Position numbers and translations under genes: made by a program. DNA of 64,000 nt from the NCBI GenBank assembly GCA_947034885.2, contig OZ019759.1, forward strand, positions 5,334,501 to 5,398,500, given 5' to 3'. The stretch comes from Thuidium tamariscinum (taxonomy: Eukaryota; Streptophyta; Bryopsida; Hypnales; Thuidiaceae). The notes under the pieces were generated by a model that was not told the origin of the DNA, did no database searches, and was given only the letters and a program-made list of their open reading frames with translations. Below, one piece after another: positions 20,493 through 31,597 of the stretch. The stretch's first letter is position 1. Each line of letters starts with the position of its first letter.

Positions 20493-22748
20493 GTAGAATC
20501 ATCGGAACTTGCAACCGAAGCTTCGACGGCTATGGTGACAATCGCGTCTGATCATGCGGCCGGGGTTCCAGCGGCTATGGCGTCAGAGCTTGTGACCGAC
20601 ACTCAGGAGAAAGGAGCTCCCTCGTGGTAGGAGGTTTGATTTTTCTGAGGATTTTGTCATTTGAGTGTTATATGGAGGTAGGGTTTGGGGTTTCGGTTGC
20701 TCATACATTAGATTCGTGGTTTGCCATGTTATAGCCGGAACCTTGTCTTGGTGCCAAGGGACGCAGTGGGAAGCACCCCCGCTGACCAAACGGATTGTGA
20801 GTGTACATTTTTTTTCTTGGTATGATTCAAGGCTTCGGTTGGCAGGGCCATCCCGGAGCCTTACCTCGGCGCCGAGGGACGCGGTGGGAAGCACCCCTGC
20901 TGACCAAACAGATTGTGATTGTACATTTGTTTTTTGATATGATTCCGCATTCGGCTGGCAGGGCCATCCCGAAGCCTTGCCTCGGCGCCGAGGGACGCGG
21001 TGGGAAGCACCCCCGCTGACCAAATGGATTTTGATTGTGAATTTTTTTTCTTGGTATGATTCAAGGCTTCGGTTGGCAGGGCCATCCCGGAGCCTTACCT
21101 CGGCGCCGAGGAACGCGGTGGGAAGCACCCCTGCTGACCAAACAGATTGTGATTGTACATTTGTTTTTTGATATGATTCCGCATTCGGCTGGCAGGGCCA
21201 TCCCGAAGCCTTGCCTCGGCGCCGAGGGACACGGTGGGAAGCACCCTCGCTGACCAAATGGATTTTGATTGTGAATTTTTTTTCTTGGTATGATTCAAGG
21301 CTTCGGCTGGCAGGGCCATCCCGGAGCCTTACCTCGGCGCCAAGGGACGCGGTGGGAAGCACCCCTGCTGACCAAACAGATTGTGATTGTACATTTGTTT
21401 TTTGATATGATTCCGCATTCGGCTGGCAGGGCCATCCCGAAGCCTTGCCTCGGCGCCGAGGGACACGGTGGGAAGCACCCCCGCTGACCAAATGGATTTT
21501 GATTGTGAATTTTTTTTCTTGGTATGATTCAAGGCTTCAGCTGGCAGGGCCATCCCGGAGCCTTACCTCGGCGCCAAGGGACGCGGTGGGAAGCACCCCT
21601 GCTGACCAAACAGATTGTGATTGTACATTTGTTTTTTGATATGATTCCGCATTCGGTTGGCAGGGCCATCCCGAAGCCTTGCCTCGGCGCCGAGGGACGC
21701 GGTGGGAAGCACCCCCGCTGACCAAACGGATTGTGAGTGTATATTTTTTTTTGATATGATTCTGCATTCGGTTGGCAGGGCCATCCTGAAGCCTTGCCTC
21801 GGCGCCGAGGGACGCGGTGGGAAGCACCCCCGCTGACCAAACGGATTGTGAGTGTATATTTCTTTTTTGATATGATTCCGCATTCCGGCTACCAGGGCCA
21901 TCCCAGAGCCTTGCCTTAGTGCCGAGGGACAGGGTGGGCTATTACCCCGCTGCCGAATCGCAATGTCATCGTATAATTTTGTTATTGGTATTGTTCCGGA
22001 ATTCTTACTCCTTGATCTGCCATGGCAATCCCGAATCCTAGTCTCGGCGCCAAGGGATTCGGTAGACTCTGCCCCACTGCTCAATCTCAGTATCATCATA
22101 TAGTTATTGGCTCAGTATGTTTCCATGATTTTAACTCATTGATCCCCTCTCTCGGCGCCAAGGGATGTGGTGGACTTATGTTATTTTTGAATCTAGATAG
22201 CTAAGTCTTGTGTTCCTTACACCACTTGTGAATTTCAGTGTTGACGTTGATCTTAGTACTATGTTGGAAATTTGATTTCTTGATCAACTATGTGATTTTT
22301 AGATCCATGTCTCGGCACCAAGGGACGGGATGCGCTCCGAAGATCTTGACACCGCTGCTCAATCCAGAATGGTACAGCAAAATGATTTTGTAGTATCGTA
22401 TGTTGATATTCATTTCCTAATCATCGTTTGAATTAACGGAACCTAGTCATGGCGCCAAAGGTAGGCCTGAATTCATCACGTCCTCACAGAGTTTCCAGAT
22501 ATTCAATGTCAACGTGCTCTCCCTTACTGGCTTTCTTCATAAATGTCAAGATGAAGCTATCGTAGTCTCGGTGCCGAGGGTACGATAAAATTCATTCAAT
22601 TGTGATATTTTAGGAGTAGAATTGTTTCTGAAGAGTGTATGTTTATTTAGTCTCGGCGCCGAGGGTTATGAAGAGCATATGATTCTATGACCTATACATC
22701 TAAGCCGAGACCATATCCTTCTGATAATTTTCTTTGCTTTGTGTGTAG
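20493..22748 (+). other. First intron of gene 4 (holds the palindrome array)
   Basis: Donor CACAG/GTAGAA and acceptor GTGTGTAG/ACC join exons 1 and 2 in phase 0. An alternative donor at 20626 would break the frame. Confidence 0.5.
20747..22664. repeat. 117-bp repeat array carrying the CCTCGGCGCCGAGG palindrome
   Basis: About ten regular units of 115-118 bp from 20747 to about 21927, then more divergent units 90-140 bp apart to 22664. Alternating 116/118 spacing shows a dimeric 234-bp higher-order unit. Each unit has one palindrome CCTCGGCGCCGAGG or a close variant, at 20864, 20980, 21098, 21214, 21332, 21448, 21566, 21682, 21797, 21914, 22042, 22150, 22310, 22448, 22566 and 22651, plus a weaker one at 20747. 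In the divergent right part the sequence around the palindrome has changed a lot, while the palindrome itself, followed by GG, is still recognisable. This is what selection on a binding site would leave. Long minus-strand ORFs here (for example 20583-22099) are artefacts of the repeat. Confidence 0.85.
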
Positions 22749-24251
22749 ACCCCAGTGCTTGTGCCACCTCCCTCGCAGACTCTAAAGAATGAGAGAGTTG
22801 TTGGCTCGGGACTTCAGGAGGCAAAGGGGAGCCTAGCTGAAGTTGAAATGGACTTTTCAAACCAAAATGTCATTGAGGATGCACTCCGAAAATCACAAAA
22901 AGTGAATTCCATTGGTACAATTGCAAATTTGAGAATGAAGCCTCATTCGATCTCGCGACTCATGATTCCATTGTGTCGAATGGCTGTGATGCCAATGGTT
23001 AGGCCAGCCTTGCAATGTGATCTTACTAAACTAGAAAATGATTTTGTAACTGGTTATAGAGATGGATCAGTTGTCTTTTATGTATCAATTACCAATGAGC
23101 AAGGTGAGGAAGAACAATTCTCAGATGCTGAGAAACAATCTTGGGGTCCTTTGTGGAATTCTCAAAATGACATCTTCAATGCCATTTTGGATGGAATCAA
23201 GGAATTGCGACATCTTCAAAATGCAAAGTTTTTTGTTTGTGATGGTAACCACCGGCTTCTGGCTTGGAGCTCGTATATTTCAAAGTACTAGAGTGATAAC
23301 ATTGACTGGCATTGGTTTGTGGACTCAATCATTCTTGAGACCAAAGGCAGAATTGGTACTGTGATGCACGCTATGCACGACATCAACAAGTAATGATCTT
23401 GACCTTTTTTTTATAGTGTATTTTGGTTAGTTTTTTCCTTACATTTATTGAATTGTCTGATAGTTTTATTTCTTTCATTTCAGGCAAACTGAGAACTTGT
23501 TCATCAAGACGAGTTTGGTTCACACACTCTATTGTGTTCGAAAATATGGAGTACTGCCACTGGATATGATCTCAAAACACCTAAGCCCATTTGAAATGGC
23601 ACAATGCAAACAGAATTTGAGGAAAACTTGGTACTCCATGTCCATCGAAGTTTTCACATCATTTATATTTCAGGTATAGCCTCAACTTAATCTTTTGAGG
23701 TTTAAACTTTCTTTTTGATTCATGAGCCTGTTTGAGTTATTTTTCAATTCTAAGTCTGAGTGATTGTGCACAATGTGCAGTATGAGATTTTCGTGGCAAT
23801 TGATATAGCGGCACGCATATACAAGGAAGAAACACCAAAGGATGAACAATCCCGTGAAGGGATATGTGAGGCAATGAAGATTGGTAGTAAGGAGAAAACT
23901 TCAAAACTGACCCAGAAATTGGAAAAGCTTGTTGCGGTGGCAAACCTTGCCCTTGGTGTTGAGTGGCTCCAAGAGGTATGTATATCATTCATTTCCATTT
24001 TCTTCTTTATTTCATTCCATTGAATCATTTTAATTTTTTTTTTTGTAGATTGAACGCCATTAAAGTTCCAACATTACTCCCGAGATGACCCTCGAAAAGC
24101 TTTAGTTGATTGCAACATGCAATGTGAAGCTAGAGCAGAAGGTGAAGTGCTTATGATGGTGGAACTCCTCGGTTCAAACTAGAGAAGCACGACGTTTTCC
24201 AATGAAGCTTGTTGGAGAAAACAAGTTAAAGTCATTCCTTGCAAAGGCGTA

Positions 24252-27200
24252 TGTGGCAACCTAGAAATCACCTAAGTAGGTTTCTAAACAAAATATGGGA
24301 AAAAGGTATCTATTCAATCCCCATTTTTTTTTTGTTTTAGTAGTCTAACATACAATTAGGTCTAAGACCGGAAACCGGAAAACCACAGACCGAAAATAGA
24401 AAAACTGCGTTAAGGGACAAAGTAAGAATCCGGACACGGCCAACCTAGCGACCGAGACCGGATAGGCAATGAGTGGCTACCGAGTCTAGGGATCGTCGGG
24501 AACTCTCCCACGTGACCAGGAACGTTTAAACTTAATGGTCAGTAATTAATGTTGGGGAAAAAGTATAAGACCAGAGAGTAGGGCCAAGTCTTGCCACTTT
24601 CTTGCACACAAATCAAGAAAGGGGTCTTCTGACAGAGAGAGAGGATCCGGTCTACATAGAGAGAAGAGTGAGAAACAATTTGTCAATCCGGTCTGGTGCA
24701 GACTTGAGTGACCATCCTTAGAATTGTGGTGAGATTATTGAGTGCGGTTAGGTCAATCAAGTTGGACCTCGTCTAGTTAGCGCAATCAAGAAGCGAACGA
24801 TGGCGAGTGAAGTGCAGGAGGATGTGATTCTAGCCTTCCGGAATGTCAATCCGGTCGTGCCCTCGAATACACAAGATAAGCTGGAGCTGGAGGAAGACCT
24901 CAAGCAGATGGGGTGCGAGGGATTTCTGGTTTGTCCGTGGAACCTCAAGGACGAGAAGATGGTGGTGGAGTTGCTGGACGACGAGACCAACGAGTGAAAG
25001 GGGACGGTCCTGGCGCTACCTAGAGAGTGGAATGCGACAATGTGGTGCAAGGTGTACGTGTTCAAGCAAGGTGGAGATGCGGCGGCCTCTTGGACGGATG
25101 AATTCCAACTGGGTAAGTTTCGGAGACCCACAAACCTGAAGGATGGCTTCACGGTGACGGAGTGCATCTCGCTTAGACACCGGAGGTTGCTTCAATTTAT
25201 GATGGCAATCCTTAACCCGGATAGGCCAAGTAGGATCACAGTCACCATAGCCAATACCATTTTTGGTGCACTATCGAAAGACCGGAAGATAGATTGGGGG
25301 TTAGTGATGCGGGACCAAATGTTTAAGATGGTGAATGGGATTGGAAAGTCAAAACCCTCCTCCATTTCACCATTCCTATTTCACTTGTACCACTCGTTAG
25401 ACCTCTTAAGGGAGAATGAGAGAGAGGCCTACGAGGTGGGGGCGGCCATGATTGAGTACAACATAGAGAATCCGGAGGCGGATAAGGACCAGGATGATGA
25501 TATCTCAGAGGGAGAAGGTCAGGATGAGCAGCAGGGGGAACTCCAGGAGAGAAACGAGGAACCAGAGGTAGGGGGAGATAGCCTACCATTGGAAAACCCT
25601 GTAGTTATAGTGGGGACCCAATGAGCAGATCCGGTCTGGGACTAGGACCCCTTGATGAGGATCATTCAGAATTTAGATGACTTCAGGAGGCACCACCTAG
25701 AAGAGAGGAAGGTGTTGCAAGGGTTGTGTAGAGCCTTGGGCAATGTTCTGCCCTCCAAAGTCATGGAGAACTTGGGGGAGTTGATCCGGGAGGTGCATGA
25801 GGGTCGGGACAAGGGAGAAGTGACCCGGCTAACTAATCAGGTCTCAGCCCTGAAGAAGGAGCTTCACCAAAAGCAAGAGGAGCTGGACGAGGAGAAGCGG
25901 CTCTCCACTCAGGCCTGGAACACTCTCGGAGAAATCCGGGAGTTTATTACTCATCCGGGCGAGGTCGTCAACAAGGCCATGCTCTTCGACCGGAAGGTGT
26001 TGGAGGTAGGGAAGATGGTAGGCCCCCAGTTGCTCACAACGTTGGTGGCTTACAATAAGGAGATGGAGGCGGCACTGGAGAAGTAGCGAGCAGTCGTCAC
26101 CAAGGTCCAGGCGAGCCCCATTCCAGTCTTGAGACCGGAAGAGCAGAAGATGGATGAGGAGCAACCGAAGACGTAGCCTCCACCAGCCATAGTCGCGGAG
26201 GAAGCCGTAGTGACCGAGCCTACGAGGGAGGAAGAAAGGAGGTCCGAGATAGTGATGGAGGAACCCGTTCAATGGACCAGGAATGAAGAACCTAAGGCAT
26301 TGGAGCCCGAGAGGTCTAAGGGACCGGAACCGGAGCCATGTGTGCTACGGGAGGTTGCCAGAGGGACTTCGCCGCTACGGAGGGAGACCAAGTTCATAGA
26401 CTTAGTCGGCGAGTCCCCAAGCAAGTCGTCACCAACGGTGATTGTGCAACAGAAGACTAGGGAGGTGGTGAAGATGGCGGTTCAGGTCCGCCCAATACTG
26501 AAGACCGGATCTGGATCCGGATCGCTAAGCAAGGGCCCAGTCCGGATTGTCGAGAGAGTGGAGGAGCTGACTCTACAACGTAAGACAGTCCACCATCCGC
26601 CCATCACTGAATTGCTCAAGAGGAAGAACATGGAGACATCGACGGTGAAGCAGAAGGCCCGGGTAGAAGAGGAGGACGATGAGTCAATAGAGGACGATGA
26701 GGGCTCGGAGGAGGAGACCGACTCCGATGATGAGTCGAACCAGTACTCTGACGCGGACTAGGCATTGGCGGAGACAAAGAAGAGTCGGGCCAAGGCACGG
26801 GGTAAGGCCAAGCCAAGACCCAAGCCAGTGAAGATGTACCGGTCTCCGGGCGGGAAGAAGCAGCCAACCTGGAAGGGAGCCTCACCTATCAAGCAGCTGA
26901 GGAAGTAGATGAGCATTAGTTTCCGGTAGGTAGGAAAGGCGGCTAACCTTTAGCCAAAGCAGGATATAATTAGAATAGAAGTTTTGAACTTAGACCGGAT
27001 CCGGATTTTTAGGATCTAAGATCCTATTTTGTTGGTATTTTTGGAGTTTTGTGGAAGTCAACCCGCCCAAGTTGTGAAGGAATGTCACGTGGCATTCTCT
27101 GGGGTTGGTGTTGATTCCACCTGCACTTTTAAGTTATACTCGTAGTTTAGTATTTTAACCCGGTTTGTAATTGAATCCGGGCGCGCATTATGTTATCTTA

Positions 27201-28311
27201 CTTTCACAAGTTTTTGTATTGCAAATACAAGTCAGAGCCTTTCTGATTCACTTTGAAGTGGACTGTGTACGTTGGACCTTGTCAAAGTCTTGTCGCGACA
27301 GTTAGGATTGCAGCCTTGTGTGGATGAGTGTGTGTCCAGATGCCTAGTTTATCCGGTCTCTGGACTTAAAGTGAACTCGCTTTTGATAGGGAATTTGTGT
27401 GGGATCTCATAGTGTGTTCCAGAACAGGTCTAGGGAGTACTTAGTAGAGATAGATACTCGTAAAGTATGGGTTTGAGATCGGGAGCGTCCGGCCAAATGC
27501 CAACTGAAAGGTGATTTGGTCTCTTTAGAGGAAAGAAGGACTAGTGAGGAATCCAGCTCTCTTACGCAAGCTACCGCCCTTGTTCTGCCAGGACTTAGAC
27601 TAACTTGGTAATCTATCATTGTAGTATTTGTTAGGAATAGGCAGGAGTGCTTGCGTGACCTGCTGGACCGGATCAGTTCCGGTCTAGTTGTGAAGTATTC
27701 TGGTCTGATTAGGATTAGTTCATTTTTCTTTACAGTGGAACTTCTGACACTTTAAAACTTGAAGGGCAGGAGTAAGCTTCCTTCCTAAAACGCCCAAAAG
27801 AGCAGACCCCTCTTGTTATAGAGGTTAAACCTACACTTGGTTACTTATTTAGGGACCACACCAGAATCTTAGTTTGCGGTCTCCATTCCCATATTCAGAA
27901 AGAGTAAGTAAGAAAACTCTAAATATGATAGTATAAGTGGAGAGGAAACTCTCTGCAGTCAGAGGATTGATCGCATTTACGGTCCAAAGTAAATTCTAGG
28001 AAAATCTTAGACCGGGACCGGATCATTCTTTGCTTGGGTTTTGTTGTGGTAACCACTAACGTATTCCGGTCTTTCGTAAACTTCCGACCAAATCCTTTGG
28101 GAACGATACACGAGTCACTTTAAGGTTAACTTAGTACATTCTAACACCTTAAAGAAGGAATTGTGCTTTCTTGTGCTACAACACTAAGAAACCTAGAAAT
28201 CGGAAAACGCAATTAATAGTCACGTCTAGAATCTCCTGGGACGATATTCCGTGTCATATAATCACGTTTGGGTGTGATGAAGGTGCTTTCTGCTAGACTA
28301 TGCATATGACA
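24252..28311 (+). mobile_element. Gag-only element B (inactive), inserted in gene 4
   Basis: Begins TGTGGCAACC like element A. Homology to A runs to CTACAACA (28183). A further 128 bases, ending GACA at 28311, match the end of element C. No clear 5-bp target duplication, so the right boundary is uncertain. The element lies head-to-head with element A on the other side of gene 4, so the two form an inverted pair about 5.1 kb apart. Confidence 0.6.
24800..26908 (+). pseudogene. Gag-like protein of element B, six in-frame stops
   Basis: One frame from ATG 24800 to TAG 26906, aligned end to end with the intact protein of element A. Stops fall where A has Trp, Gln or Arg codons: 24995 (A: NEWKG), about 25622 and 25643, 26084 (A: LEKWRA), about 26174, and 26759 (A: NADQAL). 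All are single C-to-T or G-to-A transitions from CAG, CGA or TGG. This is the signature of deamination of methylated cytosine in a silenced element. Confidence 0.7.
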
Positions 28312-28390
28312 GTAACCACCATCGGAATACAAAACAAGAAAGATTAATTCAATAGATTGTAAATTTTCTAAACTGACCAATTCATATCAT

Positions 28391-28411
28391 TTATCTTCGA
28401 TTCAAATATAA
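28391..28411. promoter_or_regulatory. Copy-2 palindrome upstream of the copy-2 ATG
   Basis: TTATCTTCGA, spacer T, TCAAATATAA: exact copy-2 left half-site, right arm with two changes. It lies 49 bp before the proposed start. Copy 3 has its own palindrome 35 bp before its ATG (58718-58738). Confidence 0.55.
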
Positions 28412-28459
28412 GGGATTGACGTGGACTCGATCTCTGCAGAGTCTCAGTGTCAAGACAAT

Positions 28460-29871
28460 ATGGATAGTTATGAGTACGCTACTACGAAGGACCATCTGGA
28501 GCCATTTATAAATCCATTTTTGGACAAGCCTTTATTCGAAGAAATGGAAGAAACTTAGGGGGAGCTTTGGCAATTCAAGGAACACATTGCGACTTGGAGC
28601 TTCGGCGTAAACAAATGGAAAGACTTTGTGTACTTGCGCTAGCGTGTCCAAGGAAGAGACACTTATCTTCCATGGAATATGAACGAGAAAGTGACTATCA
28701 TTGAAGAGCACCATAAAGATTATGTTGTGACAATGTTGTGGGAAGTGGATGATCAAGGAAAACCCGGTGTGCACAATCACTCAATTGTGATCGATGTCAA
28801 TGCTTACCATGGGAAATTCGACCTCAACAATCTCATGACCTTCCTTGAGGGTTCACTCATGCAATCCCTTAATGATGAGTTTGATAAAGTAGGATATCTT
28901 CCTTGGAAGAACAGTTCCGGAAAGTCTACTGCCAATCAACTTCGGCATATTTGGCAAGCCCTTGATCACTACGCAGTCCGAAATGTGGAAAAAATTCCGG
29001 CAGTTGGAGGTTCCTCACAAACACACAAGCCTACTGATATGACAAAGAGACCAGTTTCTGTTGCGGCTGGGGCGAGGACACAAGAGAAGAGACCCGCAAG
29101 GACACGTTCTGAACCTCAAAAGTCTGCATCGAGACGAGCTGCAGCTAGTGAAACTAGTCGAGAAAGGCGCAAGTCAACACATCCTTCTTCATCAGTTGCT
29201 GGAGGAAACTCTGGCTCAGGACTTACAACAGTTGAGGCAAGTAAATTAGAAAAAGACGCACCTATGGAGGAACACGAGAAGTTTGAGCTGATCCAAAGAA
29301 ATTTCTGGGTAGAGCATGAGTCATGTTTCCTCTTTGAGATGGATCCAAAGAGTGTTTCCATCATGGAGTGCGAAGTAGCTCGAGATGAGTTTATCATTCG
29401 AACTTTGTAAAGGGATATTAAATAGACACCGTGAAGAAAGAGCTTGTCCAAATCATCGATGTCAAGCAGCGTCAAAAAGTTTGTCTCACACTTGTTGACA
29501 AAAACAAGAACTTGTTGAAGAAGAAACCTCGAACATGGGACGAGATTAAGGGCGGCAATTTCATGATTATTAATGGGCAACACTCCATAATGGCTTCAAA
29601 AGAGCTTCAAGAGGCAGGATGCGGAGATGACAAGAAATTATTGCTTCAAACATGGGACGCTTACATTGTCTGGACTCGAGATGCAACAAAGCTCACAAAT
29701 ATTTCCAGATTCTACAACTGTACCAACCACTTGGATCACGCTCAGCCCACATGGGGCAATCAAATTATCAGTTGTAGGAACATATGGATCTCCTGCAAGC
29801 GGCCCACAGATGATGAGAATGAAGCCGTTGCCCGGAACAACAAATCCGTGTACAACCTCACTGATTATCAG
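28460..29871 (+). pseudogene. Copy 2, exon 1: N-terminal and ParB/DGQHR-like domain
   Basis: ATG at 28460 is in frame with the long open stretch 28679-29410. An N-terminal globular part aligns loosely with copy 3 (GKFDLNNLMTFLEGSLMQSL for IPFYINNFLHSL). A Ser/Arg/Lys-rich linker follows. The ParB-like domain reads FMIINGQHSIMASKEL, then DAYIVWTRD, then ISRFYNCTNHL, each matching copy 3 (YIMNGQHSVSASKL, DCYIVWSNS, ISAYYNRVNHF). NGQH replaces the DGQHR box. Stops at about 28557, 28640, 29408 and 29420, and a frameshift near 29410-29430, show that this copy is damaged. The exon ends CAG/GTTAGT in phase 0. What the N-terminal domain does is unknown. Confidence 0.6.
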
Positions 29872-30039
29872 GTTAGTAAAGTTGAACCCATTGATTGACA
29901 TTGAATTTCTTATTTGCATCTTAACTAAATTTTATTACCACTTTAGAAGCACTGTTTTTCTTATCTTTGACTCGAAGATAGAAGAGTCATATAGTTCTTT
30001 GAACTCCATTTTTAACGTAGTATTTTTCCTTTGAAACAG
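29872..30039 (+). other. Copy 2, intron 1
   Basis: GTTAGT ... GAAACAG, phase 0, same position as copy 3 intron 1 (60210-60356). Both contain the palindrome of their own copy. Confidence 0.65.
29962..29980. promoter_or_regulatory. Copy-2 palindrome in intron 1
   Basis: TATCTTTGA, spacer C, TCGAAGATA: one mismatch in 9-bp arms. Equivalent to the copy-3 sites at 60218 and 60295. Confidence 0.7.
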
Positions 30040-31384
30040 AAATTTGCAGAGCTCATTGTGAAGCGCTTTCAAAATATTAATGCAGAGAGGGATGGGGTCT
30101 CAATTAGAGGTCCATCGGACTTGAAGAATGAAGTCCAAATCATTACTCTACCAAATGATATCTTTGCCTATTGGGAGCGGTTTCTAACAATGTATGCGGA
30201 TGGTGAGTTGATAGACCCTTATACCTTGGAACAATACAGGGAGTCAAAAACTTTCAACAAAGCCAAAACCGCATTGAAGAGGGAATTCTTTTGGCATTTC
30301 GGGCACTTCACAGATCATGACTTCAAAGTGTTCGTCGTTCATTTGCTTAGGGAGACTCCAAATCGGAAAGTGTCCTACCCAAAAGTCTCGGTTGGTCGTC
30401 CAAAAATGTTAATTGTAGACAATATGACAAGTACTGACTAGGTAGATCATCACAAACGGAAGAAGATTATCCTTCAAGATATAATGGACATCAAGCCCAG
30501 CTTCTCCTTCTTTGATGATGGTGGAGATGTTAACCAAGATGCATGGTCAAACTGGAAGTTGCGACACCGATTCACATCAAGTGCTTGGGGATTTCTTGAT
30601 GTCGCATCCAAAGGCAGATTACTTCAAGCGACGACTACAAAATGAAGCGTGGACAAAGTAGGCTAAGGATCTATCTAAAAAATTCCCAGAAGTTTGGCAC
30701 ATCTTCACTCATTTTGTGAAGAAGAAATATCAGCTGTCTCCTCCATCAAGAGGAGTTCAAGTTTGTGGGATTGACGTTGCAGCAAGTGCTTTTGTCACCA
30801 GCACTCAGTACCGTTACCACAATCGTGAGGTCAATCTGGCAGTTTTGGACACCAGGCAGATTCCAAGATCAAAGCCAACCGAGACCAAGGCAGCGATAGA
30901 TCCTTTTTTGGACTTCTTGACCAGCAAGTTGGAGTCTAAAATGAACGTTCCGAATGTGTGGCTATTCATTCTGAGTGGGAAGGAAGATGTCAGAGCCGTT
31001 AAGAAGTTAGCGGATCTAAAGATGAAAGAGTTTGACTTTGTGCCATCCAAATATGTGCCTTCTAAGTCTGAGAGACTCAATAATGTCACTAACCGATCAG
31101 CGGCCGCAACAGTTGATGTGCCACTTCTCTTCCTCTTCAAAAATGGGAATGTCTTTGCCTTATCTGTGCGTGAGTTTGTGAAGAATTACTATGAGGTTCC
31201 TCGAGAGCTTCCACAAGAAAAGCAATACTACTTTAACTTCAAGTGGAACATAGAGGCAAAGTGGCGAGTAGACACCACTAAACTCCGAATGGAGTTCTAC
31301 TTCGATATACTCCAAGATTTTGCGAGGCCCGGAGAAAATGTCCTTAGTATATATTGTGGGAGCAAATTCCTATTGGCGTCCAAG
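30040..31384 (+). pseudogene. Copy 2, exon 2: methyltransferase-like domain
   Basis: Aligns with exon 2 of copy 3: GELIDPYTLEQYRES for GELIDPDTLLKFKV, EFFWHFGHF for EFFKWLGNL, then VSYPKVSV for LQYPKVTV. The second half has the layout of a beta-class N6/N4 amino-methyltransferase. In the motif IV position (normally DPPY) is GIDVAA (about 30760-30780). Later come a strand like VWLFILSG, a PLLFLFKNG segment, and before the intron IEFYFDILQDF-like helix then NVLSIYCGSKFLLASK in place of the usual D-x-F-x-GSG. The catalytic and AdoMet-contact residues are changed, so activity is unlikely. Stops at about 30438 and 30643 and a frame change precede 30716. Confidence 0.55.
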
Positions 31385-31597
31385 GTAAATCAATTCTTAT
31401 GGCTTATATTTTCGACTCGGAGATACTAATTAGGAACTTAGAATGTGCTCATGATGTTCTTGGTTTGGCTGATACTCATCAAGTCCCTATATCAGTTAGA
31501 AAAATGGTTTTAAAAATTAATAGTCATTGAAGCTTTGTTTGAGCAATTTCTAGGTGCAAGAATTCTATTTCTCATTACCTGAAATTTTGGATGACAG
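31385..31597 (+). other. Copy 2, intron 2
   Basis: AAG/GTAAAT ... GACAG/ATG, phase 0, equivalent to copy 3 intron 2 (61710-61893). It splits the methyltransferase-like motif I between GSKFLLASK and MFGAYYYGF. Confidence 0.65.
31407..31425. promoter_or_regulatory. Copy-2 palindrome in intron 2
   Basis: TATTTTCGA, spacer C, TCGGAGATA: two mismatches in 9-bp arms. Equivalent to copy-3 sites 61719 and 61809. Confidence 0.6.

Larger units (their letters stand above)
20376..24251 (+). pseudogene. Gene 4: ParB/DGQHR-like gene with repeat-filled first intron
   Basis: Proposed exons: 20376-20492 (ATG, Ala/Ser/Glu-rich), 22749-23389, 23484-23673, 23781-23975 and a decayed one from 24049, all bounded by GT-AG. 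Exons 2-4 join in frame. Exon 2 has the layout of a ParB/DndB-type fold: MIPLCRMAVMPMVRPAL, then VTGYRDGSVVFYVSI, then FFVCDGNHRLLAW (about 23231-23269), which is the ParB 'DGxHR' box. After it comes MHAMHDINKQTEN, comparable to the 'DIN' segment of DGQHR proteins. Copies 2 and 3 have (N)GQHS and (Y)YNR/YNC at the equivalent places. One in-frame TAG (23289-23291) and a TAA early in exon 5 interrupt the frame. Element B starts at 24252 and truncates the gene. DNA-binding or nuclease activity is inference. Confidence 0.6.

Noticed and set aside
20583..22099. Long minus-strand and plus-strand ORFs across the 117-bp array
   Set aside because: They repeat the same 39-residue phrase and arise because 117 is a multiple of three; changes of unit length shift them. 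Treated as repeat artefacts.
20747..22664. CRISPR-like array
   Set aside because: Units are long and similar throughout, with no short repeat and unique spacer structure, in a eukaryotic setting.
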